This document shows positions 17,903-24,170 of a stretch of DNA of 64,000 nucleotides, one piece after another. Numbering within the stretch: position 1 is the stretch's first letter; every line of letters starts with the position of its first letter. Source of the DNA: FEN-1219 sp963817615 (GTDB lineage: Bacteria > Pseudomonadota > Gammaproteobacteria > Steroidobacterales > Rariloculaceae). Under the pieces are notes generated by a model. It was not told the DNA's origin, made no database searches, and worked only from the letters and a program-made list of their open reading frames with translations. Location: the NCBI GenBank assembly GCA_963817615.1, contig CAWFPH010000003.1, positions 1,426,001 through 1,490,000 of the forward strand, given 5' to 3'. Both the position numbers and the translations under genes were made by a program.

Positions 17903-18144
17903 GCGCCGATGAGCTCCGCGATTTGGGGAAACGCGTCGACGAGGGCGCGCGGGTCGCATTCGGCGCCGTCGGCGAGAAACGCGCGCACGGCCGTGCCGCG
18001 GCGCACGAGCACGCCGACGGCGCGCCGCTCTGCGCGATACGCGAGCGCGCCACCCACGAGCCAGACGTCGCGGTGCTGCTCGATCAGCGGCACGAGGATC
18101 GCGTCGCCGATCGGAACAGACTCGCCGAGCAGCCTGCGGATCAT
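17899..18144 (-). CDS. Small protein resembling a reduced GerW/YtfJ domain
   Basis: 81 residues, ATG 18144 overlapping the DUF2953 stop by 4 nt and its own stop overlapping the MgtA start. By eye it aligns with the GerW-like protein two genes upstream: GESVPIGDAILVPLIE against GEPVTRGDVTVIPLVS, and AVGVLVRRGTAVRAF against PLAVLIIDRDGTRVES. The glycine-rich loop of GerW is missing and replaced by QHRDVWLVGGALAYRAERR. Function unknown; coupling on both sides argues that it is a real gene. Confidence 0.72.
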   Translation of the reverse strand: MIRRLLGESVPIGDAILVPLIEQHRDVWLVGGALAYRAERRAVGVLVRRGTAVRAFLADGAECDPRALVDAFPQIAELIGA

Positions 18145-18731
18145 CGAGCGCGCCGCGGCCGCCGGCGCCGAAGGCGCAGCGCCAAGGCGCCGAGCGCGAC
18201 GAGCGGGCCGATCAGCGCGAGCGGCACGACTCGGATCTCCCCCGCGAAGCTCGCGGTGAACCGGGGGCCCGTGAAGATCGGCGACACGCTCACGTCCGAG
18301 GCAGCGCCGAGCGCCGTGACCCACGGCACGATCGCGCCGTAGAGCCGGCCCGTATCGGCCGGATCGTCGCAACCGAACGCGCAGGCGGCGGCAAACCGCC
18401 GCGACTCGACGCGTGCGAGCAGGCTGCGCAGCGCCCGCCATGCGCGGCGGCGAAACACCCGATCGCGAAGCAGCGGCCGCCACACGGCGGCTCTGCCGCG
18501 AGGCGCACGGCGCCGCGGAGGTGCATGCTTGTCGGGTGCAGGCGGGTGCTCCGCCGCGGCTCGAACCGCGCTCGAGCGCCGGAAACGGAACGTCCCCCAG
18601 CGCACGCTCACGAACCAGTCGAGCGCGGTCTCGAAGCGCGCCGAGTACTCCAGGCGGACCGGAATCGCCAGCACGGCAACGACCGCGCTTGCGATCGCCG
18701 CCACGACCCAGAGCGCCGTGCCGCCCGGCAC
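18141..18731 (-). CDS. DUF2953 membrane protein
   Basis: 196 residues from GTG 18731. An N-terminal membrane helix (about 5-25), LEYSARFETALDWFVSVRWGTFRFRR, and a C-terminal hydrophobic segment (about 168-185) followed by an Arg-rich tail. It matches the DUF2953 layout, whose Bacillus member (ytfI) sits beside the GerW gene (ytfJ), the same pairing as here. Biochemical role unknown. Confidence 0.78.
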   Translation of the reverse strand: MPGGTALWVVAAIASAVVAVLAIPVRLEYSARFETALDWFVSVRWGTFRFRRSSAVRAAAEHPPAPDKHAPPRRRAPRGRAAVWRPLLRDRVFRRRAWRALRSLLARVESRRFAAACAFGCDDPADTGRLYGAIVPWVTALGAASDVSVSPIFTGPRFTASFAGEIRVVPLALIGPLVALGALALRLRRRRPRRAR

Positions 18732-18737
18732 GGCGCT

Positions 18738-19109
18738 CTACTCGTCGACCTTCGCTTCGTCGCGCTCGGCGCGCCGCCGCGCGACGCCCGCTGCAATCTT
18801 GCCGACGGCATCGCCGACGGCCTCGATCACCGTCGCCTTCGGACCCTTGATCGACTCGACGCGCGTGCCGTCGCGATCGATGATCAGCACGGCGAGCGGC
18901 TTGATCCCGCCACCCCCGCCGATACCGCCGCTATCCGTGCCGCCGTTCGGCCCTTTACCGGCGCCGGCCCCGAAGCCGAAGCCGAAGCTCACGAGCGGGA
19001 TCACGGTTACGTCGCCGCGCGTCACCGGTTCCCCGACCACGTTGCGGGCTTGCAGCAGCCGGTCGAGCTCGGTCACGGTTTCTTTGAGCAGCTTGTCGAT
19101 GTCCTGCAT
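18738..19109 (-). CDS. GerW/YtfJ family protein
   Basis: 123 residues. An amphipathic helix (MQDIDKLLKETVTELDRLLQ), GEPVTRGDVTVIPLVSFGFGFGAGAG, a glycine-rich loop and KPLAVLIIDRDGTRVESIKG define the GerW family. Named from sporulation/germination in Bacillus but widespread in non-sporulating bacteria, where the role is unknown. GGAGG lies 8 nt upstream of ATG 19109. It starts 43 nt after the DUF2934 gene and is followed by DUF2953. Confidence 0.85.
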   Translation of the reverse strand: MQDIDKLLKETVTELDRLLQARNVVGEPVTRGDVTVIPLVSFGFGFGAGAGKGPNGGTDSGGIGGGGGIKPLAVLIIDRDGTRVESIKGPKATVIEAVGDAVGKIAAGVARRRAERDEAKVDE

Positions 19110-19152
19110 CGCGGGCCTCCGGCGAGACTATTCGCCCGATTATGCGCCGAGA

Positions 19153-19593
19153 TCAATGATGGGCGCGTGTGCCGACGCGCCGCACGGTCTCCGACAGCTC
19201 GGCCCAGACTGCCTCGGCCTGCTGACGCACGCGCTGGCCGGCCCTCTCACCCTGCTCGCGCAGCACGACGACCTTCGACTGCAGCGTCTCGCGCAGCTTC
19301 GCGAGCTTCTCGACGTCTTGCTGCCACTCGCTCCGTGCGTCGCTCTTGAGGCTCGAGGCCTTGCGCTTGAGCGAGGCGAGCTTCTTACCCGCGGCCGCGA
19401 GGCCTTCCTCGAGGCGTTCGAGCACGCGCTCGCGCTCCAGCCGCTCGATCTCGATGTCCACCTCGGCCTCGGCCGCGAGCCAGTCGCCGATCGAGTCGCC
19501 ACCGTCGAATCCGCGCCGCTCGGCGCGAAAATAGGCCGACTCCGCGATCATTTGCCGTCGTTGCTCGGAACTGATCTTCGTCGTGTTTCCCAT
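19153..19593 (-). CDS. DUF2934 coiled-coil protein
   Basis: 146 residues. The DUF2934 motif is near the N-terminus (YFRAERRGFDGGDSIGDWLAAEAEVD, about residues 21-46) and the remainder is a charged helical region (ERERVLERLEEGLAAAGKKLASLKRKAS...) that should form a long coiled coil. ATG 19593 has AGGAG upstream. The same DUF2934 motif recurs at the N-terminus of the Hsp20 protein at 23509. Likely cytoplasmic stress protein; first gene of the operon ending in mgtA. Confidence 0.8.
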   Translation of the reverse strand: MGNTTKISSEQRRQMIAESAYFRAERRGFDGGDSIGDWLAAEAEVDIEIERLERERVLERLEEGLAAAGKKLASLKRKASSLKSDARSEWQQDVEKLAKLRETLQSKVVVLREQGERAGQRVRQQAEAVWAELSETVRRVGTRAHH

Positions 19594-20102
19594 CGCTGAT
19601 CTCCTGCTGATCGAATCATCCGCCCCGCCCCGATTCTGCGTCCTATGCACTGCGGCCCCTATAAGTAGAAGCGCGTATGCCGACGGACGCCCGAGATCGC
19701 GGCGCACGACGGCCGCCTCGAACGGCTGCCCGGCGTCGGTCCGCCGCGCGCGACCGTGCCGATCCGACGGTCCTCGAGCTCAACCGACGCGGGCTGCGCA
19801 GGCTTTCCTCCGCGAAGGAGCTCGTCGTGATTCCAGCGCCGACGCCTCTGTTCGAGGAACCGGGCGCGCTCGACGCGGTCTGCGGCTATGCAGCGCAAAT
19901 GGGTTCGTCGGGTACTTGACCGGCGCAAACGAGGAGTTTCCAATCGCGGTCGATCGGCCGCCAGGAGTATTGCCATGACACCATCCACGCTAACGGCTCG
20001 GCACGCAGGACCCCGACCGCAAGAACGACGCTGCGAGCGCGGCGTGTGGGTTCCGGCGGGGCCAACCGAGCAAAGCCGCACCTGAGTGCGGGGAGGACAC
20101 CG
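19594..20102. other. Gene-poor stretch with a hydrolase relic
   Basis: 509 nt between divergent genes. It holds the alpha/beta-hydrolase relic (19749-19919). A 36-codon frame with AGGAG upstream (19975-20085) has no recognisable family. On the minus side AGGGGCCGCAG (19649-19659) partly resembles the island operator but has no matching -10 box. Confidence 0.5.
19749..19919 (+). pseudogene. Relic of an alpha/beta-hydrolase C-terminus
   Basis: In one frame the sequence reads ADPTVLELNRRGLRRLSSAKELVVIPAPTPLFEEPGALDAV, which matches the C-terminal end of dienelactone-hydrolase-type proteins of stress islands (usual form PGATHLFEEPGALEEV, then a tryptophan-containing tail). The catalytic histidine (ATHLF) has become APTPLF, the frame shifts before the terminal W-F-x-x-L block, and nothing of the N-terminal nucleophile region remains. 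In related islands such hydrolases are often fused or adjacent to a phosphoribosyltransferase like the one at 22503. Confidence 0.6.
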
Positions 20103-20528
20103 ATGAGCTATGACCTCGAGCCGATTGCCGGCAATTGGTACCGCCATGTCGACAAGGGACAGCTATTCCGAATCGTGAGCATCGATGAAGACCATGACTC
20201 GATCGAGATTCAGCATTTCGACGGCGACCTCGAAGAGCTGGATTCGAGCGCGTGGTTCGAAATGGACCTCGAGCCCGCGGCGGAGCCGGAAGACTGGACC
20301 GGCCCAGTGGACGATGTCGAGACCGACGACCTGGACTACACGGAGACCGACATGAGCCCGAAGGACTGGCGCGAGCCGCTCGAGGAAAACCGCCCGGGCG
20401 GCGAGGCGTGGGAGAATAAGCGCGAGCAAGAGGAAGAGGAGGAAGACGAAGACGAGGACGAGGACGAGGACGAGGACGAAGATGAGGATGAGGACGAGTG
20501 GGGCGACGAGCGCAGCGACGATTACTAG
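20103..20528 (+). CDS. Small acidic protein with Asp/Glu repeat tail (DUF6763-like)
   Basis: 141 residues. Conserved N-terminal part YDLEPIAGNWYRHVDKGQLFRIVSIDED...IEIQHFDGDLEELD...WFEMDLEPAAEPEDWTGP, then a long acidic tail made of Glu and Asp-Glu/Asp-Asp repeats. GGGGAGGACACC precedes ATG 20103. The N-terminal half resembles small gammaproteobacterial proteins annotated DUF6763. Possibly a nucleic-acid- or metal-interacting protein; function unknown. Confidence 0.75.
   Translation: MSYDLEPIAGNWYRHVDKGQLFRIVSIDEDHDSIEIQHFDGDLEELDSSAWFEMDLEPAAEPEDWTGPVDDVETDDLDYTETDMSPKDWREPLEENRPGGEAWENKREQEEEEEDEDEDEDEDEDEDEDEDEWGDERSDDY
20431..20499 (+). repeat. GAN trinucleotide repeat coding for the acidic tail
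   Basis: Imperfect tandem GAG/GAA/GAC/GAT array, in part a GAGGAC hexamer repeat (about 20446-20475), encoding the Glu/Asp tail. Such arrays can change length in whole codons without breaking the frame. Confidence 0.7.
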
Positions 20529-20557
20529 CGTCGCGGCAGCTGCTCGGGGCCGTTGCC

Positions 20558-20602
20558 TGCGTATTTCCACATCCAGGCCGGGCGATCCGACCGGCCTAGA
20601 CT
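20558..20602 (+). promoter_or_regulatory. FixJ-type operator and promoter of the HPF-cold-shock gene
   Basis: TGCGTATTTCCACA (20558-20571) lies exactly 39 bp upstream of TAGACT (20597-20602). Predicted leader about 37 nt with AGGAG before ATG 20646. Confidence 0.58.
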
Positions 20603-20645
20603 GAGCGAAGCTGGCGCCGATCGGCGCCCGAGACAGGAGTTGGGC

Positions 20646-21212
20646 ATGCAGCAGCCGCTGGACATTCGCTTTCACAACATGAGCGCATCGCCGGCCGTCG
20701 AAGCGGCCGCGCGCGAACATGCCGAGAAGCTCGAGCGGTTCGCACCGCAAATCATCAGCTGTCGCGTGACGGTCGAAGCCCCGCATCGGCGCCACGAGCA
20801 GGGGAACTTGTACACCGTTCGCGTCGATCTTCGGTTCCCGGGAGGCGAAGCGGTCGCGAGCCGCGAACCGAGCGCGAACCACGCGCACGAGGACGTCTAC
20901 GTCGCGCTGCGCGACGCGTTCAAGGCCGTGCGCCGCCAATTGCAAGATCGCGTCCGAGTTCGCAGAGGCGAGGTGAAGCCGCAGGAAGGCGCGGCTCGCG
21001 GCATCATCGTTTCGCTCGACCCGGAACGACATTGCGGGCGCATCGAGACGGAAGATGGCCGTGAAATCTATTTTCACGGCAACAGCGTGATCAACGCGAG
21101 GTTCGATCGTTTGCAGACGGGCATCGCCGTCCGCTTCAGCGAGGAAGCCGGCGACGAAGGTCCGCAGGCCAGCACCGTGCACATCGTGGGCAAGCAGCAT
21201 GCGGCGGGCTGA
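20646..21212 (+). CDS. HPF/RaiA ribosome-hibernation domain fused to a cold-shock domain
   Basis: 188 residues. Residues 1-105 form an HPF/RaiA (sigma-54 modulation) domain (PLDIRFHNMSASPAVEAAAREHAEKLERF...CRVTVEAPHRRHEQGNLYTVRVDLRFPGGE...AHEDVYVALRDAFKAVRRQL). Residues 122-185 form a cold-shock-like OB fold (ARGIIVSLDPERHCGRIETEDGREIYFHGNSV...VRF). Predicted to bind 70S ribosomes during dormancy while the CSD contacts RNA. AGGAG precedes ATG 20646. Controlled by the operator upstream. Confidence 0.87.
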   Translation: MQQPLDIRFHNMSASPAVEAAAREHAEKLERFAPQIISCRVTVEAPHRRHEQGNLYTVRVDLRFPGGEAVASREPSANHAHEDVYVALRDAFKAVRRQLQDRVRVRRGEVKPQEGAARGIIVSLDPERHCGRIETEDGREIYFHGNSVINARFDRLQTGIAVRFSEEAGDEGPQASTVHIVGKQHAAG

Positions 21213-21232
21213 GCGCGGGTGGAATTGAGGAC

Positions 21233-21366
21233 AGCTGCGACGCCCCGGATCCTTTCGCCCGGTTCCGCGTCGCAACACTCGACGGCCGGCTGCATGCGAC
21301 CGCCTGCGGCGAGCCGCTCGATCCGGCTCGTCGCTATCCCGCGGTCGAGGTCAAGGCCGCGATGCG
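21233..21366 (+). pseudogene. Archease relic
   Basis: Frame 2 reads RFRVATLDGRLHATACGEPLDPARRYPAVEVKAA, matching the C-terminal GEPLDPARH..VEVKAATYHAL block of archease, the RtcB activator. The N-terminal two thirds and the end are missing, and the sequence runs directly into an RtcB fragment in another frame. No usable start codon. Identified by eye from the diagnostic GEP-DP and EVKAA motifs. Confidence 0.62.
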
Positions 21367-21563
21367 ATGCAAATGGCGTCCTACGTGCTCGCAGGCACCG
21401 AACAGGACGAGGCGCTGTCGTTCGCCTCGGCCTGCCACGGCGTGGGCCGAGCGATGAGCCGCCATCGGCGCTGAGGACTTCGCGCGGCGAGCAACGTCGT
21501 CGAGTCGCTCGCGAGTATGTGCTCATGTGGAACGCGCAACGCGGTCTCGCGGCGGTCAACGCG
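21367..21563 (+). pseudogene. rtcB: RtcB RNA ligase C-terminal relic, frameshifted
   Basis: From 21367 one frame reads MASYVLAGTEQDEALSFASACHGVGRAMSRHRR then stops (21472-21474), the conserved RtcB block SYVLAGTE...SFGSTCHGAGR.MSR. Similarity continues in the next frame from 21468 as ALRTSRGEQRRRVARE...QRGLAAV (usual A-L-x-x-x-R-G-E ... S-R-R-G-L-A-E-E). Thus at least one frameshift plus loss of about the first 1 kb of the gene. The 3' end touches the convergent prs gene. Confidence 0.68.
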
Positions 21564-22506
21564 CGATGGCGGCCGCGCGCAGAGCGCCCGCGAATAGGCT
21601 CGCACAGCCGAGCACATGGCGCTCCAGTGCCAGCGCCGCGCAACGCTCTTCGACGTCCGCCACGCTGTCCGTGAGCACGAGTGACACGAGCGGCGGCGGC
21701 GCGAGCGCCGCGGCCCCTTCCGGCGCGAGCACGCCGTGCGCCGCGGCCGCGTGCACCGCGACCGCGCCGCGTGCGGCACAGGCCTCGGCCGCCCGCGCGA
21801 GCGTCGCGCCGCTGCTCACGAGGTCGTCGTAGACGATCGCCACCGCGCCGTCGACGTGCCCCGCGAACAGCTCGCCGGTCACCCTGCCGCCGCTGCGCTG
21901 CTTCTCGACGAACGCGATGCCGACGTCGCGGCCGCTCGCACGCGCGAGCTGCCCTGCAAAGCCACGCGCACGCGTCACACCGCCGAGATCGGGCGACACC
22001 ACCACGACCTTAGCCGCGGCGGCGATGCGGGGTGCGAAGTGCGCGACGAACGGCGGCGCCGCGTCGACGTGCAGCTTCGGAATGCGAAACGCATTGTCGA
22101 ACGCCGCCACGCTGTGCGCCTCGAGCGTCGCAACCGCGTCGACGCCCACGACCTCGAGGCCCTGGGCCAGGTAGCGCGTCGCGATCGGGTCCTGCGGCTG
22201 GGTGCGGCGGTCCTTGCGTCCGTACGCGCAGTACGGCAGCACGGCCGTCACGTGGGCCGCGCCCGCGTCCTTGAGCCCACCGCAGAACAGCACCAGGCGC
22301 CACAGCTTGTCGTGCGTCGTGAGCGTCGCGTCGCGCGCGAGCGACTGGCAGACGAGCACCCGCTCGCCGCGCACGTCGTCGAGCGCGCGAATCTTGAACT
22401 CGCCGTCCGCGAATTCGCGTTCCTCGTGGGCCGCGACTGCGATTTCGAGCTCGCGGCCGAGCCGCTGCGCGAACGCCCGAGTCTCGCTCAAGCCGAACAG
22501 CTTCAC
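21556..22506 (-). CDS. prs: Ribose-phosphate pyrophosphokinase (PRPP synthetase)
   Basis: 316 residues from GTG 22506, overlapping the phosphoribosyltransferase stop as GTGA. Family blocks: VLPYCAYGRKDRRTQPQDPIATRYLAQGLE, VVVSPDLGGVTRARGFAGQL and the PRPP-binding AIVYDDLVSSGATLARAAEA (usual VDDMIDTAGT is altered). Makes PRPP from ribose 5-phosphate and ATP. Divergent from housekeeping prs and typical of stress-island copies; it supplies PRPP for the adjacent phosphoribosyltransferase and for pncB. Confidence 0.9.
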   Translation of the reverse strand: MKLFGLSETRAFAQRLGRELEIAVAAHEEREFADGEFKIRALDDVRGERVLVCQSLARDATLTTHDKLWRLVLFCGGLKDAGAAHVTAVLPYCAYGRKDRRTQPQDPIATRYLAQGLEVVGVDAVATLEAHSVAAFDNAFRIPKLHVDAAPPFVAHFAPRIAAAAKVVVVSPDLGGVTRARGFAGQLARASGRDVGIAFVEKQRSGGRVTGELFAGHVDGAVAIVYDDLVSSGATLARAAEACAARGAVAVHAAAAHGVLAPEGAAALAPPPLVSLVLTDSVADVEERCAALALERHVLGCASLFAGALRAAAIAR

Positions 22507-23186
22507 GAGGCCTCGGCAGCCGTCCCGCGGTCGGCCACGCCCCCCCGCTGCACGGCCGCCTCGAGCGCGGCGACCACCTCGGCATCCGTGAGCTGCGGGA
22601 ACGATGCATACCAAGCGCCCACGCCGTAATACGGCTCGGGCGCCTCGATCGTGACGACACGATCGGCCACGCGCTCGAGGCGCTCGATCGAGTCGCGGGC
22701 GCCGGTCGGCGCCGCGACGACGATCCGCTTGGGCTCGAGCGCGCGCGCGGCGAGCACCGCCGCGTGCATAGTCGCACCAGTCGCGATGCCGTCGTCAACG
22801 ATCACGACCGTCTTGCCCACGACCGCGGGCGGCGGTCGGTCGCCGCGGTAGGCGCGCTCGCGGCGTGCGAGCTCGACGAGCTCGCGTGCGCGAATCGGCT
22901 CGATGTCGCGCCCGTCGATTCCGAGCTCCGCGAGGACATCGTCGTTCATCACGACGACGCCGCCAAGCGCGACGGCGCCGATTGCGAGCTCCGGGTTCCA
23001 GGGCGCGCCGAGCTTGCGGACGACCAGCACGTCGACGGGCGCATCGAGGGCGGCCGCCACCTCGACGGCGACCGGCACTCCGCCGCGCGGCAGCCCGAGC
23101 ACGAGCACCTCGCGCCCCAGCTCGAGGCCGCTCAAGCGATGCCCCAACTTGCGCCCGGCCTCCGCCCGGTTGCGGAAAATCATCAT
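22503..23186 (-). CDS. Phosphoribosyltransferase (type I fold)
   Basis: 227 residues. PRPP-binding motif VVIVDDGIATGATMHAAVLAAR (about 127-148) and the N-terminal FRNRAEAGRKLGHRL...VLGLPRGGVPVAVEVAAALD of the Pribosyltran family common in stress islands. Two tandem ATGs (23186 and 23183) open the gene; promoter geometry puts the transcription start about 3 nt before 23186, so the message is nearly leaderless. Substrate base not evident. Co-translated with prs. Confidence 0.88.
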   Translation of the reverse strand: MMIFRNRAEAGRKLGHRLSGLELGREVLVLGLPRGGVPVAVEVAAALDAPVDVLVVRKLGAPWNPELAIGAVALGGVVVMNDDVLAELGIDGRDIEPIRARELVELARRERAYRGDRPPPAVVGKTVVIVDDGIATGATMHAAVLAARALEPKRIVVAAPTGARDSIERLERVADRVVTIEAPEPYYGVGAWYASFPQLTDAEVVAALEAAVQRGGVADRGTAAEAS

Positions 23187-23508
23187 AGTGCTGGCAGTGT
23201 GCGCTGGTGCGGCGGCTGCGCAACTGCGGGACTTACGTATGCGCCCGGCTCGCGGCCGTCCGCTCATCGCGCCGTCCGCGAACGAAGCGGCCCACGTTCT
23301 GCGCCGCAACCGCTCGCGTTTGCGGCAACTACGGATGGCTCCGGCGCGGCTCGCCCTCTTAGATTGCGCTTCAGGATCGATGCGGCCCGCAATAAGACCG
23401 ATTCGATGCAATCACGCCGCCGCGCGTCCGGCGGGATCGGGCCTTTGGACTTTAGGCGCGCAGCATCGTTCGATGCGATCGGTCGTCAGACAACCAAGGA
23501 GAAGCACA
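23187..23508. promoter_or_regulatory. Divergent operator region between phosphoribosyltransferase and hsp20
   Basis: 322 nt with two operators. Minus strand: TACGTAAGTCCCGCAG (23239-23224), then CACACT 38 bp on (23201-23196), facing the phosphoribosyltransferase. Plus strand: TTGCGGCAACTACGGA (23320-23335) continuing ATGGCTCC, then TTAGAT 29 bp after the T of TACGGA (23359-23364), facing hsp20. The hsp20 leader would be about 138 nt, long enough for RNA structure. Confidence 0.57.
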
Positions 23509-24027
23509 ATGCCCGACCTCAACGTTCAGAAAATTCCGACTGCCGACGATAAGAGCCTGCCGATCTTCGCGGAATTCGACCGCCTCGCCGATCGCATCCG
23601 CGTGCAGGCCTACAAGCTGTTCGCCCATCGCGGGGCCGGCAATGGTCACGCGCTCGACGACTGGCTCGCGGCGGAACGCGAGGTATGCTGGCCCTCCGCC
23701 GAGCTCACGGAGCGAGACGCCGACTATGTGCTCAAGGTGGCGCTCGCGGGCTTCGAGTCGACGGACATCTCGGTGACTGCCACGCCGAGCGAGATCATGA
23801 TCAAGGCCGCGCACAAGCACGAGAAGACGTCCGGCGAAGGCGAGGCGAAGGTGCGCTGGTCGGAGTTTCGAAGCAATGACGTGTTTCGGCGAATCGAGCT
23901 GGCGACGCCGCTCGACGTCGACAAGATCACTGCCACCTTCAAGAACGGGCTCCTGGAAATCGTCGCACCGAAGGCACGAGCTGCGACGCAGGCGCCAGCG
24001 AAGATCGAGGTCGCCTCGGCGTCCTGA
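23509..24027 (+). CDS. Hsp20 small heat-shock protein with DUF2934-like N-terminus
   Basis: 172 residues, AAGGAG 8 nt before ATG 23509. Residues 26-62 (RIRVQAYKLFAHRGAGNGHALDDWLAAEREV) match the DUF2934 motif of the gene at 19153. Residues 63-155 form an alpha-crystallin domain (LTERDADYVLKVALAGFESTDISVTATPSEIMIKAAHK...FRRIELATPLDVDKITATFKNGLLEIVAPKA). ATP-independent holdase. Promoter under the island operator. A perfect hairpin follows the stop. Confidence 0.9.
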   Translation: MPDLNVQKIPTADDKSLPIFAEFDRLADRIRVQAYKLFAHRGAGNGHALDDWLAAEREVCWPSAELTERDADYVLKVALAGFESTDISVTATPSEIMIKAAHKHEKTSGEGEAKVRWSEFRSNDVFRRIELATPLDVDKITATFKNGLLEIVAPKARAATQAPAKIEVASAS

Positions 24028-24034
24028 CGGGTTC

Positions 24035-24065
24035 GCTGCCGGGCCGCCGCGCGCGGCCCGGCAGC
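24035..24065 (+). terminator. Perfect 13-bp hairpin after hsp20
   Basis: GCTGCCGGGCCGC (24035-24047), 5-nt loop CGCGC, GCGGCCCGGCAGC (24053-24065), 7 nt after the hsp20 stop. A very stable stem without a T-tract; a terminator or a 3'-end stabiliser. Confidence 0.55.
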
Positions 24066-24170
24066 GCGATACGGACATTGCGCCCCGGGGCCGGCTGCGG
24101 CGTCGGCGGGTTTCCCGAGCTGCGGTGGCAATATACACGGGGCTCACCGACTCGCCCTACGATTGCGTGC

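Noticed and set aside
19649..19664. AGGGGCCGCAGT upstream of the DUF2934 gene
   Set aside because: Same partial match, no core and no -10 hexamer at 29 or 39 bp; distance to the ATG (56) may be chance.
19975..20085. 36-codon ORF with AGGAG upstream
   Set aside because: Composition Arg/Pro-rich, no conserved feature; the AGGAG alone is weak evidence.
23172..23182. TTTTCCGCAA match to the operator near the phosphoribosyltransferase start
   Set aside because: It is the coding sequence for M-I-F-R-N at the start of the gene and has no -10 box at the right distance.
24070..24137. TACGGACATTGCGCC with TATACA 62 bp on, before the APH-like gene
   Set aside because: Core degenerate and spacing not one of the two repeated values; kept only as a remark.
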